Shown here in pieces: positions 8,790 through 17,444 of a DNA stretch of 64,000 nt; position 1 is the first letter of the stretch; each line of letters begins with the position of its first letter. Under the pieces are notes generated by a model. It made no database searches and was not told the origin of the DNA. It worked only from the letters and a program-made list of their open reading frames with translations. Source of the stretch: Calothrix sp. NIES-2098. GTDB lineage: Bacteria > Cyanobacteriota > Cyanobacteriia > Cyanobacteriales > Nostocaceae. The stretch covers positions 7,877,001-7,941,000 of the forward strand of contig AP018172.1 in assembly GCA_002368175.1 (NCBI GenBank), read 5' to 3'. The translations under genes and the position numbers were made by a program.

Positions 8790-8903
8790 TAGAAGACCAC
8801 CGAATTTTTTAGCTGCACAGTTTGCTTATATATATTCAAACAAAATATATTTTTGGCATATCAAGCTAAAAAACTTGTTAGCTATACTTCTGGCGGTCTT
8901 CTA
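8790..8903. repeat. Long imperfect inverted repeat (MITE-like)
   Basis: The outer arms AGAAGACCACC (8791-8801) and GGCGGTCTTCT (8892-8902) pair with one wobble or mismatch. The inner arms TTTTTTAGCT (8805-8814) and AGCTAAAAAA (8864-8873) also pair. The centre is AT-rich. It lies just downstream of the GH57-like gene's stop (8926), so it could act as its terminator or be a small non-autonomous mobile element. Confidence 0.5.
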
Positions 8904-8925
8904 AATTTCATCAAAATTACATTAT

Positions 8926-10425
8926 TTACAATGTTGCTATTAGTAAATTTTTACCACGTTGGTAAATTTCTCTGGCATAGTCAGTCCAAGTACCATGTCC
9001 CCAATAACGAAAACAGCTAGTTTGTAGCAATAAATTATGTAGGAGAAGATTGCAATAACTAGATTTTTTAGTTATAGATTCTGCTGTTGAATTAACTAAT
9101 AATTTATCCACCTTTTCATGGAATGAACTGCTTAATTGATACATGGGAGATAGAACATTTTCATATCCTTTTACCCAACTAATATGGTTAGTCCATGAAG
9201 CTCCATCTAGGTGGAAATTGGGATTGGTTTGCTTTAATTCTAGGATGGCATTTTCTACAGCTTCAGGTTGGCAATTATCGGGTGCAACTTGCTCCCAAAT
9301 ATAATGTTGTCCTGTTGACTGACAAGTAGGATAATCTTCAGGTTTACACCCAGCCGCTTCTATTAATTCTAAATATTCTGTCCCGCAAAATCCAACTACA
9401 CCTGCTTTTCCGCCACCATGATTTACCATATCCCACCAAGCTTGTTTGAAAGCGCTGGGAAATTCATTCATCATCACACCACCATTTTCGCCATCTCCTA
9501 TTTGGCTAACAATTGGAGGTACTAAGACACTGCCTAATTGTTGTTTGGATAGTGTTTTGGCTTCATAGTAAGGTTGCATCTGAGCAACTAATTTAGTATC
9601 AGAACCTTGGGTTTTAATTAAGACAGTAATACTAATTGTTTCGCCTTGAGAATTACGAGCAATTAAACGATGTGGTAAATGTTTATAGCTCAGAGGTTGT
9701 CCGCTAATTGTTTCTACAGAATGTTCTTGAACTAATAGCCAACGATATCCACATTCTTTGAGTGCTTTGACAAATGCAAAGAGAGTATCAGGATGATTTG
9801 GCAGGTGCATTTCTGGTGGAGAAAATCCTTTAACTCGCGCTAATGCTTCCCAACCAAAAATTGCGGCAAAATGCTGTTGCCATGCTACGATTTGCAATTT
9901 AATATCTGCTATGGGGGTGGAGGGAATTACTGCATGACTCCACATTGTACCCAACCACTCTACATAAGGCTGATAAGTGCGATCGCAAGTTATCCGTTTG
10001 AGGTTATCGATAATATCACTGCGTCCCATTTGCCTGAGTCCCCAAAAAAGATTACCGGAGTAATCCAACATGACGCGGGGATTGCAACCTTGACTGACGA
10101 GTTCGGGAATAAAATCTCCCATGCGACTGTAACACCAGGCAAAAGGCCCGGCATTATGGTTATCACCTTCGCCTTGATGTTCAAACATATATTGCAGATT
10201 GCTAATTAGTCCGCCATTATATCCAGCAGGTATGGTTGGCTGGTGCATATGTAAGGCGATCGCAAATCCGGCGTTAATATCTTCTAAACGAAGGTTTGTA
10301 TTTTGTAAGAATACAGGTGCATCATGGTTTACTACCGAGAGAACCTCTGTTTCCCAACCAGAAATATTCGGTAAGCCATCGATGATTTCGGGCAAAACAG
10401 GGAGAGTATGAGGTAATGTCAGCAT
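8926..10425 (-). CDS. Glycoside hydrolase family 57-like protein
   Basis: The protein has 499 residues. The start at the ATG at 10425 is supported by GGAG upstream. The N-terminal half shows GH57-type blocks: an ALHMHQP strand (family region 1 has His-Gln-Pro), a VMLDYSGNLFWGL segment and a VKGFSPPEMHLP block in the position where GH57 enzymes carry the catalytic glutamate. A later IGDGENGGVMMNEFPSAF segment matches the second acidic region. GH57 enzymes act on alpha-glucans (amylase, branching, 4-alpha-glucanotransferase). Which activity this protein has cannot be read from sequence. It has no signal peptide, so it is presumably cytoplasmic and linked to glycogen metabolism. The SDR gene upstream on the same strand is about 90 bp away, separated by a stem-loop. 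Confidence 0.75.
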   Translation of the reverse strand: MLTLPHTLPVLPEIIDGLPNISGWETEVLSVVNHDAPVFLQNTNLRLEDINAGFAIALHMHQPTIPAGYNGGLISNLQYMFEHQGEGDNHNAGPFAWCYSRMGDFIPELVSQGCNPRVMLDYSGNLFWGLRQMGRSDIIDNLKRITCDRTYQPYVEWLGTMWSHAVIPSTPIADIKLQIVAWQQHFAAIFGWEALARVKGFSPPEMHLPNHPDTLFAFVKALKECGYRWLLVQEHSVETISGQPLSYKHLPHRLIARNSQGETISITVLIKTQGSDTKLVAQMQPYYEAKTLSKQQLGSVLVPPIVSQIGDGENGGVMMNEFPSAFKQAWWDMVNHGGGKAGVVGFCGTEYLELIEAAGCKPEDYPTCQSTGQHYIWEQVAPDNCQPEAVENAILELKQTNPNFHLDGASWTNHISWVKGYENVLSPMYQLSSSFHEKVDKLLVNSTAESITKKSSYCNLLLHNLLLQTSCFRYWGHGTWTDYAREIYQRGKNLLIATL

Positions 10426-10480
10426 TTCTGGTTGCTCCGAAACGAGGTGTATCTTAATTATCTGTCAAGGCACAACAAGA

Positions 10481-10502
10481 GGGCACAACAATAGTTGTGC
10501 CC
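10481..10502 (-). terminator. Perfect stem-loop downstream of SDR gene
   Basis: GGGCACAAC-AATA-GTTGTGCCC is a perfect 9-bp stem 10 bp after the SDR stop codon on the reverse strand. No T-tract follows, so it may be an inefficient terminator or a dispersed palindrome. Confidence 0.45.
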
Positions 10503-10512
10503 CTAGTGTATG

Positions 10513-11394
10513 TTACTTACGTGCAGATACGAAAGAAACCATGTTTCTCGATAAGAGCAAATCTCGTGTTATCAGGCTGAGTTTTTGAGTAAGTGTACTC
10601 AGTAGGTTAGGCTGTTTGCTTCTAAAAGCTGACGGAGTGGCTATTTGTAGAATCGGTTCTAGCAACCAAGGTGCAAGACGCTGACACCAAACGGCTAAAT
10701 GACTTTGCCATCCTACTAAAATTTCTGGTGCATCTCTCTGCAAGCCTGCGACAAACGTTTGCGCGACTTGTTGCGGAGTCATCGGGATTACCCAACGAAA
10801 TAATTGAAAGCCTCGTACCATGTCTGTGTCTGTGAGGGAAGGTAGTAAGGCTTGCACTTTGATATTGTAGGGTGCTAGTTCCTGACGTAAGGCTTGAGTA
10901 AATCCTAAAATGGCAAATTTGGTGGCTGAATAAGTCGCCATTGTGGGTGCAGCTATTTTCCCCATTAAGCTGGACACATTCACAATTGTCCCTTGTCTGT
11001 GGTTAGCCATGCGTCGAGCTATCAGACTAGTTAAGTTGTACATTCCCAATAAATTGAGGGAGATTTCTTCTTGAACTTGGGGAAGTTTCGATTGTAAAAA
11101 TGGACTTTGGTATGCGACTCCCGCACAATTAACCAGTAGATGTATGGGGCCGCAATCGCGCCACAGTTGCGCAACAGCAATATTTACCTCAACTGCTTGA
11201 GTTAAATCTATCGGTACGATGGTGGCAGATGTTCCCAGTGCCTCGATTTCTTGGGCTACTTCTGCTAACTTTTGGCGATCGCGTGACAATAAGATCGCGC
11301 GCTTGATGCCTTGTTGTGCTAGTTCGAGAGCGATCGCCCGCCCAATTCCACGGGAAGCCCCAGTAATTAAGGCAACTTTACCTTGAATCTTCAT
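10513..11394 (-). CDS. Short-chain dehydrogenase/reductase
   Basis: The protein has 293 residues from the ATG at 11394, with a strong GGAGG ribosome site. It is a classical SDR: NAD(P)-binding TGASRGIG (residues 12-19), an NCAG strand, and a catalytic Ser/Tyr/Lys set in VSSLMGKIAAPTMATYSATK. The extra C-terminal 40-50 residues beyond the Rossmann core are hydrophobic or basic, a feature of SDRs acting on lipids or ketones at membranes. The substrate is not predictable from sequence. It is followed by a stem-loop and the GH57-like gene. Confidence 0.88.
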   Translation of the reverse strand: MKIQGKVALITGASRGIGRAIALELAQQGIKRAILLSRDRQKLAEVAQEIEALGTSATIVPIDLTQAVEVNIAVAQLWRDCGPIHLLVNCAGVAYQSPFLQSKLPQVQEEISLNLLGMYNLTSLIARRMANHRQGTIVNVSSLMGKIAAPTMATYSATKFAILGFTQALRQELAPYNIKVQALLPSLTDTDMVRGFQLFRWVIPMTPQQVAQTFVAGLQRDAPEILVGWQSHLAVWCQRLAPWLLEPILQIATPSAFRSKQPNLLSTLTQKLSLITRDLLLSRNMVSFVSARK

Positions 11395-11951
11395 GAGTTT
11401 TTACCTCCAAAATCTCAGTCTCACCGCGTTCTCGCATCCTTTGGGTAAGACAAATTAGCAATCGTCATTGAAATCAAAACTAAGCCTGTAACAAGGAGTA
11501 ATTTCTGAGTTAAATAGCAATCCCTCATAGCCGATAGACATCAGAAATTTCTCACTTTCTTTTCAAGAATCAACACTTCTTCAATTGGCTGATTGGATAT
11601 AGCTCATAGGTTTTTACTTCTCCTTCATCAGAGCGTTCACCAGCTAGTTGCCATACACACGTTAACAATTTAATCAAGGCGTGGCAACAATTTTTAATAA
11701 GCATTTCTTAACACTTATTTACAACTAGTATATATATGCGCAAAATTTTGGGGATAAGTTTTTATAAATACTGCTCAAACAATATAGAAATTTCTTGACA
11801 ATTAGGGCAAATTACTGGCATAAATTCCATAAAATCAGCATTTTGAGCTAACTTGTGACAGCTTTCGTCATTGCTTAGACATTATCCGTACATACACTTT
11901 TGGAAACATCATAATAGCGATCGCCGTCAGCAAATTTACGAAATACAGTTG
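11395..11951. other. Intergenic region between divergent genes
   Basis: About 550 bp of AT-rich sequence between the SDR gene (reverse) and the membrane protein (forward). The forward frame is open from a TTG at 11871, but the better start is the ATG at 11952. I see no RNA or conserved repeat. Confidence 0.35.
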
Positions 11952-12527
11952 ATGAATACTCCTAGCCATGCGATTCTCAATCTGGTTGTTTTCAGCAAAC
12001 AATTGCGAAATCAAGCAAGTCATGCAATTTTTATCGGTGCAATCTTGCCGGATGTGCCCATATTTGTGTTCTACTTCTTGATGAAGTTTGTTTATCGTCT
12101 ACCATCACATCAGATTTGGTCAGAAGTTTACTATCAGCCCTTTTGGCAAGCCATTATCAGTACTTTTCACTCTATTCCACTAGCACTGATGGGGGTAATA
12201 ATTGCCCATTTTTTGAACTGGAAAGTTATAGAAGTTGGGTTTATCAGTATGGTGCTGCACTCACTTTTAGATTTACCAGTGCATCACAACGATGCTCACC
12301 GACACTTTTTCCCCTTTAGCGATTACCGTTTTATTAGCCCCATTTCTTACTGGGATCGCAACCATTACGGCGGAATCGTCGCTTTTGTAGAGATATCGTT
12401 GGTGTTAATCGCAAGTATTTATCTATTTCCCACCATGCGCTCATACTGGAGTAAAGGACTATTATTAGCAGTCAATCTATTTTATTGGGGCGCATATTTC
12501 CGGTTTTATCTGGGAGGTCATAAATAG
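11952..12527 (+). CDS. Histidine-rich membrane protein, YdjM/DUF4184-like
   Basis: The chosen ATG start gives 191 residues beginning MNTPSHAILNLVVF; an upstream TTG would add 27 unlikely residues. Four or five hydrophobic segments are visible. Conserved-looking polar blocks are TPSH near the start, HAIFIGAILPDVP, then LHSLLDLPVHHNDAHRHFF and SYWDRNHYG. The His/Asp pattern resembles YdjM-type (PF04307) and DUF4184 membrane-bound putative metal hydrolases, but this is a pattern resemblance only. The pentapeptide-repeat gene starts 12 bp after its stop, so the two probably form an operon. Confidence 0.6.
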   Translation: MNTPSHAILNLVVFSKQLRNQASHAIFIGAILPDVPIFVFYFLMKFVYRLPSHQIWSEVYYQPFWQAIISTFHSIPLALMGVIIAHFLNWKVIEVGFISMVLHSLLDLPVHHNDAHRHFFPFSDYRFISPISYWDRNHYGGIVAFVEISLVLIASIYLFPTMRSYWSKGLLLAVNLFYWGAYFRFYLGGHK

Positions 12528-12539
12528 GAGGATAAATAG

Positions 12540-13037
12540 ATGAGGCTCGCTGCTGTTGATCTGCTCCAACGGTATGCTGCTGGCGAGAGAGATTTCTCCG
12601 GTGTTCTTATGGAAGGTGAACTCATTGGTGTTAACCTTCAGGGAATTAATTTAAGTCGAGCTTACTTACTCGGTACTAACTTTGAGCGCTCCGATCTCAG
12701 CAACGCTAATTTAACTGGATCTGAACTTTCCGAATGTGATTTCACGGAAGCTAATTTGAGTGGAGCCGATTTAAGAGAAGCAACCCTTTATGAAGCCAGT
12801 TTTGATGGTTCCAACTTGACTGGTGCTGACTTGAGAGGAGCTAAATTAGTAGATACCTTTTTTGGAGGTGCCAATTTGACTGGTGCTGATTTGAGAGGAG
12901 CTAACTTGAGACAAACTAGGCTACAAAGTGCTAATCTCACATACGCCAACATTCACGGAGTTGATTTGAGTAGAACTATCTTTTGCAACACGCTTATGCC
13001 AGATGGCACTTTTCGAGACGATCGTTGCACTGATTGA
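12540..13037 (+). CDS. Pentapeptide-repeat protein
   Basis: The protein has 165 residues from the ATG at 12540, with a near-perfect ribosome site (AGGAGG, 7-8 nt upstream). Almost the whole length (about residues 20-150) consists of A(D/N)LxX pentapeptides such as ANLTGADLRGANL, which fold into a right-handed quadrilateral beta-helix. There is no signal peptide or extra domain. Such proteins are very numerous in cyanobacteria and mostly of unknown function. It follows the membrane protein gene by 12 bp. Confidence 0.9.
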   Translation: MRLAAVDLLQRYAAGERDFSGVLMEGELIGVNLQGINLSRAYLLGTNFERSDLSNANLTGSELSECDFTEANLSGADLREATLYEASFDGSNLTGADLRGAKLVDTFFGGANLTGADLRGANLRQTRLQSANLTYANIHGVDLSRTIFCNTLMPDGTFRDDRCTD

Positions 13038-13163
13038 ACTAGTTTCAACTCCAGTATCTTTTTAAATAGATTCTATAATTAGCCGTCATAATCTATCTGT
13101 ACACACTAGGCATAATATAAATTCTCTTTCCTTCTGCCCTCTGCCTCCTGCCTTCTGCCTTCT

Positions 13164-14870
13164 TCATGGCGATGGAGTAGGCGTTGGTTGTGGCTGTGGT
13201 TTTGGTGGTGGTACTGTTGGTTGAGGATCTAAGCCATTCAATGCTTGTTTTAACTGCTCTGTTGTCAAGGACTGTAAAATATTGAGATTGAGAGGAGCCT
13301 GACTAATATATTGAGCGTAAGCAGGCTGCAAATAAGAACGGTATTCAGAACGATTTAAAAGATGAGTGTCTAAGAAAGCAAGACTTAAGGCTTTGATATA
13401 AGAATAAGCAGGCGCACGGTTTGGCCCTAGTAAAGCTTCTGGTACGGGTAAGACATTATTGTCAGCAGTTGTTTCCGATATAGCTGTAAAATGTGTACCA
13501 TTTTCGATTAAAACTAAGTATTTATTGGGATTTGGCAGCCAAGTAAAAGGATAAATCTGTTCAGCTATTGGGGGAGCAAAAATATCTTCACTACCTGCAA
13601 CTAGCATTGTTGGGAGTTGAACTTGATTTATTCCACTTTCGCCTAAGACCGAACTATCAATCGGATTAATCGCCATCACAGCCTTAATGCGACTATCTTG
13701 AAGGGCATAATTGGCTATAGGTAACTCGTAAGCACGACACTGTAAAAATACTGATAAATTTAAAGTTCTATTCGGATTACAATCGCGGCGCAGTTTGTCA
13801 AAGTTTATTTTCGCTCCCGCTAGAGCTAAAACAGTATAACCACCAAAGGAATGACCGATCGCGCCAACTTGTTGAAAATTTAGTTTACCTCGCAGGTTGG
13901 GATCGGTTTGATTTAACTGCTGGAGTTGATCGAGTACAAACTTCACATCTAAAGGTCGGTTAATAAATTCTTGTGCTTCTGGGGGGCCAGCCAAGCCAGA
14001 AAAATATAGCTGAAAGCGTTCAGCATTACTACCAGGGTGTTCTAATACAGCAACGGCAAAACCATGAGATGCTAAATGTTCAGCTAGGTAGATGAAAGCA
14101 TAACGGTCGGAAGCGACACCATGAGAAATCACAACTAGAGGAAAAGGAGGTTTAGGATCGTTTCCTGTGGTTGACGATGATGTTTGCGGTACATAAACAT
14201 CGACAGGTAGACTGCGATTGCGGGAACTGTCGTTAAGTTTGAAGCTAGCGATTTGCCATCTGTAGTTTCCAGGCGATCGCAAATCTGGTTGTTGGGCAAA
14301 GTCAACTGTGGCATTATTAGTTTGAGCGATCGTTTGTTGTTTGATAAATGCAACAATTTGATCCTTCGCTCTACCCAACTCTAATAAGCTATTAACTATC
14401 TGTAAACCCTCAGAAAAATTCAATCGCAAACTGTCGCTAGGATACTTGCGCAACAAATTTACAACAGTTAAACCTTCTGGATCTGCCGCAGATAAAATTA
14501 AAGCTGCACGTATTGCATAAAAACCATTTTGGCGCGAGTCAGTCAGCAGCAATTCTCCTAAACGTCGCAATACTGCTTCGCCTAAAGGCGAGTAGGTAAA
14601 TTGAGAGACTAAAACAGGAGTAATATCAAATTTCTGTTGCAGTATTTGCCGTAGTTGCGCTAGTTGTTCGGGGGTAGCACGCTTGGCATAAAAGGCTAAT
14701 TCACTATTGATTTTTCCCTCTTTGGCATACTTTTCTAAAGATTCAGCCGATAAAGAAAATTCTCCAAACGGAGGGTAAAAAAAACTAATGCGTTCTGCCC
14801 CCAGCCCAGGTCTTGCAGTCAAAATCGTAGACAATATACCTAAACTAAGATATTTCAGCCATTTTTTCAT
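13164..14870 (-). CDS. Secreted DUF1400 alpha/beta hydrolase
   Basis: The protein has 568 residues; the ATG at 14870 has GAGG upstream. An N-terminal signal peptide (about 24 residues, ending near GLGAE) is followed by a DUF1400 domain (about residues 25-125, ISFFYPPFGEFSLSAESLEK), which is found almost only in cyanobacteria. The alpha/beta hydrolase fold follows, with oxyanion strand VVISHG, nucleophile elbow GHSFGG (Ser), an Asp in VAGSEDIFAPP and a His in ENGTHFTA. The C-terminus is a Pro-rich tail (PTVPPPKPQPQPTPTPSP). The family resembles platelet-activating-factor acetylhydrolase or dienelactone-hydrolase-like enzymes; the substrate is unknown. A periplasmic or outer-surface location is expected. 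Confidence 0.85.
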   Translation of the reverse strand: MKKWLKYLSLGILSTILTARPGLGAERISFFYPPFGEFSLSAESLEKYAKEGKINSELAFYAKRATPEQLAQLRQILQQKFDITPVLVSQFTYSPLGEAVLRRLGELLLTDSRQNGFYAIRAALILSAADPEGLTVVNLLRKYPSDSLRLNFSEGLQIVNSLLELGRAKDQIVAFIKQQTIAQTNNATVDFAQQPDLRSPGNYRWQIASFKLNDSSRNRSLPVDVYVPQTSSSTTGNDPKPPFPLVVISHGVASDRYAFIYLAEHLASHGFAVAVLEHPGSNAERFQLYFSGLAGPPEAQEFINRPLDVKFVLDQLQQLNQTDPNLRGKLNFQQVGAIGHSFGGYTVLALAGAKINFDKLRRDCNPNRTLNLSVFLQCRAYELPIANYALQDSRIKAVMAINPIDSSVLGESGINQVQLPTMLVAGSEDIFAPPIAEQIYPFTWLPNPNKYLVLIENGTHFTAISETTADNNVLPVPEALLGPNRAPAYSYIKALSLAFLDTHLLNRSEYRSYLQPAYAQYISQAPLNLNILQSLTTEQLKQALNGLDPQPTVPPPKPQPQPTPTPSP

Positions 14871-15127
14871 TTGTCTACCTCTTTTGAATGAAGCCTGACT
14901 CGGCAGGTTTTGCTAGTATAGCCAGATCTTTAGGGATGTCAAATACTCATTAACAAGCATTTGAGCTGCATTAACTAGTATCTAAAGACTGATTAATGAA
15001 TATCAAATCCTTATATATCAAGGCTGTTGCAAGTTGATCGAGATAATTTTATAACTTACGCACTGTACAAATTTGAGCGATCGCTCAGTCGATCAATAGT
15101 ATAAATTGCAAGTAATAACGTAGATTT

Positions 15128-15160
15128 ATATCCCCGACTTCTTGAGGAAGTCGGGGATAT
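15128..15160. repeat. Perfect 14-bp stem palindrome (REP-like)
   Basis: ATATCCCCGACTTC pairs with GAAGTCGGGGATAT around a 5-nt loop. A near-copy brackets 34179-34241, so this is a dispersed repeat. It is the only notable item in the gene-free stretch 14871-15220, which otherwise holds AT-rich sequence and a GCGATCGC site. Confidence 0.7.
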
Positions 15161-15220
15161 GAGCCTGCTGTTTTTGCGATCGCAAATCTCAGAAATTACC
15201 TCAGGTAAATTTGTTGTGAT

Positions 15221-15625
15221 TTAACCGAAAGCAAAATTATATAAAACTACAAAATTAACTATGGGAATAATCATTAACCAGATTAGCCAAGGATTCTTAC
15301 CTAGCTTTTTCACAATGTTGACAAACGCAATAATTAAGAAAACTAAAGCAACAAAGTTCACAAAAGGTATGAATAGGCCAATAATCCACCAAGGAGATTG
15401 ATCGCCAGCTTTATAAGTAATCCAGGTATTGAGAATAGGAACCCAGGCAAACCAGGCGTTTGGCTCTCCTAGCTTCTGAAATATGTTGTAGAAGCAATAA
15501 GAACCAAAAACATAGGAAACAAGCCCAAAAATTAAACCAATCAATCCTCCTAAAGGACTGCCAGCACTTTGGTCAGTCTGAGCCAACAAGTAAACTAAGT
15601 TCAAATCATAGAGAAATAAAAACAT
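15221..15625 (-). CDS. DUF5684-like small membrane protein
   Basis: The protein has 134 residues from the ATG at 15625. This start is preferred over the TTG four codons upstream because a GAGG ribosome site sits 6 nt before the ATG. Three or four membrane helices are visible. Repeated motifs AWFAWVPILNTW, PWWIIGLFIPFVN and PWLIWLMIIPIVNF match the tryptophan/proline/asparagine pattern of the DUF5684 family, sometimes annotated near signal peptidases. There is no catalytic residue, and the function is unknown. It stands alone, with no same-strand neighbour close by. Confidence 0.7.
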   Translation of the reverse strand: MFLFLYDLNLVYLLAQTDQSAGSPLGGLIGLIFGLVSYVFGSYCFYNIFQKLGEPNAWFAWVPILNTWITYKAGDQSPWWIIGLFIPFVNFVALVFLIIAFVNIVKKLGKNPWLIWLMIIPIVNFVVLYNFAFG

Positions 15626-15981
15626 TTTTATCCTCAAATAAAAATGAAAATCAGAGATTTAATTTTATTTTGAGAAAATCTATAATTGTAATATTTTAAA
15701 CAAAAAATTATTTCCCTATCCAGAGCAAAAGATACAGTTAATAAAAAGTTAAATATAAATAGTGCCTAGAGTCGCAACATCTTAAGTTCATCCCTATGGG
15801 TTGCGTCTCGCCAATAAGCGATCGCTAGCTTCAAAATGAAAGTTGCTATAATTTGGCGATCGCTTTCTGTAAAAATACATACTGGCCTGGGATTCTGCTG
15901 CTCTGGTTCTATATATAACTTTGTCATAGCCAGGACAACTGTATATTATTAAATTATTGAACAGTCTAGGAAGATTTACTA
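15626..15981. other. Intergenic region between divergent genes
   Basis: About 355 bp with two GCGATCGC octamers (15819 and 15858) in a partly palindromic setting. No gene or RNA is recognised. The promoter of the DUF433 gene must lie here. Confidence 0.35.
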
Positions 15982-16305
15982 ATGCAATTAGTCAGTCGGG
16001 AGCATATCGCGATCGCTTCTGATGTTCGGAGTGGAAAGCCCTGTATTGTCGGTACTCGCATTGCTGTAGAAGATGTGGCGATCATGCATCTAAAGCTAGG
16101 ATATTCTTTGGTAGAGATTGCTGGTAAGTATGACCTGTCACTAGCATCTGTTTATGCAGCAATGGCTTATTACTTCGATCGCCGCGACGAGATCGATCGC
16201 CGCACAGTAGAAGAAGATGAGTTAGTTGAAGTATTAAAGCAAAATCATCCCTCACGTCTCCAAGAAAAACCCGAAGAGATGATGGGACGTGTCGAGTTTG
16301 TGTGA
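15982..16305 (+). CDS. DUF433 (VapB-like) antitoxin-type protein
   Basis: The protein has 107 residues; the ATG has AGGA upstream. The DUF433 core reads HIAIASDVRSGKPCIVGTRI, then AIMHLKLGYSLVEIAGKYD with a helix-turn-helix-like LASVYAAMAYYFDRRDEID. DUF433 proteins usually act as antitoxins paired with a DUF5615 PIN-like toxin encoded immediately downstream, often with overlapping start and stop. Here the overlapping position does hold a GTG, but its frame ends after six codons, so no toxin remains. It may be a solitary antitoxin or regulator. Confidence 0.82.
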   Translation: MQLVSREHIAIASDVRSGKPCIVGTRIAVEDVAIMHLKLGYSLVEIAGKYDLSLASVYAAMAYYFDRRDEIDRRTVEEDELVEVLKQNHPSRLQEKPEEMMGRVEFV

Positions 16306-16448
16306 AACTAAAGCAGCGCTGAGAGAGTTGTATAATTTTTGGGTTTTGCGATCGCGAAAGTTGGATTGTAGCCGATCGCTCAGTTTATTAATAATATTAA
16401 ATTGCTACTATTAGGGCGTTTTGTCGTCCTGCGCAACGCACCAAAAGG

Positions 16449-17444
16449 TCAATTTTTTTCTAGATTAAGTTTAACTGCCAAGTCAAATAATCTATCAATG
16501 CGTTGATTAGCTTGATCTAAGCCGACTTCATCGAGATAGCAGTCAATAGGCATTGGTAATGCATTGGCGTAACGACTTTTTTGTGTCCAGTAAGTAATAG
16601 ATTTTATAGTCTGAAAGTCTGGATCGCAATTCAAATACATTCTACCTATACCAGTTGTTTTGTTGAAGCGTAGCAGCCTTTTGGGGATGGGTAGCCATAG
16701 ATAACACTGTAAATAATTAATTTGCGCAGGCTGAGTTCTCGAAATCAACTTTAACTGACATAAAGGCTTTGTTTTCCCTCGTCCATAAAATATACTTCTA
16801 CCGTCTTTGATTTCTCGGATACTTTTATCGTAGCCTAATATCGTTTCTCTAAGCCTCAGCACCTCTATTTTGGTCAAAGGAGAAAGTGTATCTAAAAAAT
16901 TAAGTAACATTCGTGGTGGTTTATCAACCTGGTTTTCTAATATCAATACTTCTTGATTGTCTTTAACCTCAATGAAAGGAATTGGTCTCTGTATAGTAAT
17001 TTCTTGACGACCTTCAAGATATAAATGTAAATAAAATTTATCTAATTGATTGAAAATAGCAAATCGAATAAACTCAATTTTTAATAGACTGTAGCGACGG
17101 TCAATATAATTATGTTTATGGAAATCTGGAGCAATGGCCATGAGACGAATTGGCTGGCTGTAGTCTATCGAGTCTTCTAAAGGTTGCTCTAATTGAAGAC
17201 TGTGATAATACCGAGTCAATTGATGGATAAGGTAGCGATCCTCACAATTTTTGAGTTCTAAGACAACAAGTTGATTATTTTTTGTCTTGGCAAGAATATC
17301 GCAATATTCTCCCTTAATGCTAAATTGGCGTTTCAAGGGAATCAAATCTAAAGTACTTTCTAAGGAATCCCAAATAAAATTTTCTAGTAGATGTTCTTCT
17401 TTAAACATCCAACCTTGTTCAGTTTTTCTCAGCACAATCTTCAA
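16449..17444 (-). CDS. NucS/DUF91-like PD-(D/E)xK nuclease protein
   Basis: The protein has 331 residues. The start is a TTG that overlaps the upstream pentapeptide gene's stop (TTGA), implying translational coupling. Residues of about 17-75 look like a restriction-endonuclease fold: HLLENFIWDSLE helix, RQFSIKGEYCDILAK with the catalytic Asp, then LVVLELKN giving the ExK pair, followed by a helix with Q and Y (HQLTRYYHSL) as in NucS/DUF91 enzymes. The C-terminal 200 residues match nothing I recognise. If active, it would be a DNA endonuclease. The assignment rests on motif pattern only. Confidence 0.6.
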   Translation of the reverse strand: MKIVLRKTEQGWMFKEEHLLENFIWDSLESTLDLIPLKRQFSIKGEYCDILAKTKNNQLVVLELKNCEDRYLIHQLTRYYHSLQLEQPLEDSIDYSQPIRLMAIAPDFHKHNYIDRRYSLLKIEFIRFAIFNQLDKFYLHLYLEGRQEITIQRPIPFIEVKDNQEVLILENQVDKPPRMLLNFLDTLSPLTKIEVLRLRETILGYDKSIREIKDGRSIFYGRGKTKPLCQLKLISRTQPAQINYLQCYLWLPIPKRLLRFNKTTGIGRMYLNCDPDFQTIKSITYWTQKSRYANALPMPIDCYLDEVGLDQANQRIDRLFDLAVKLNLEKN

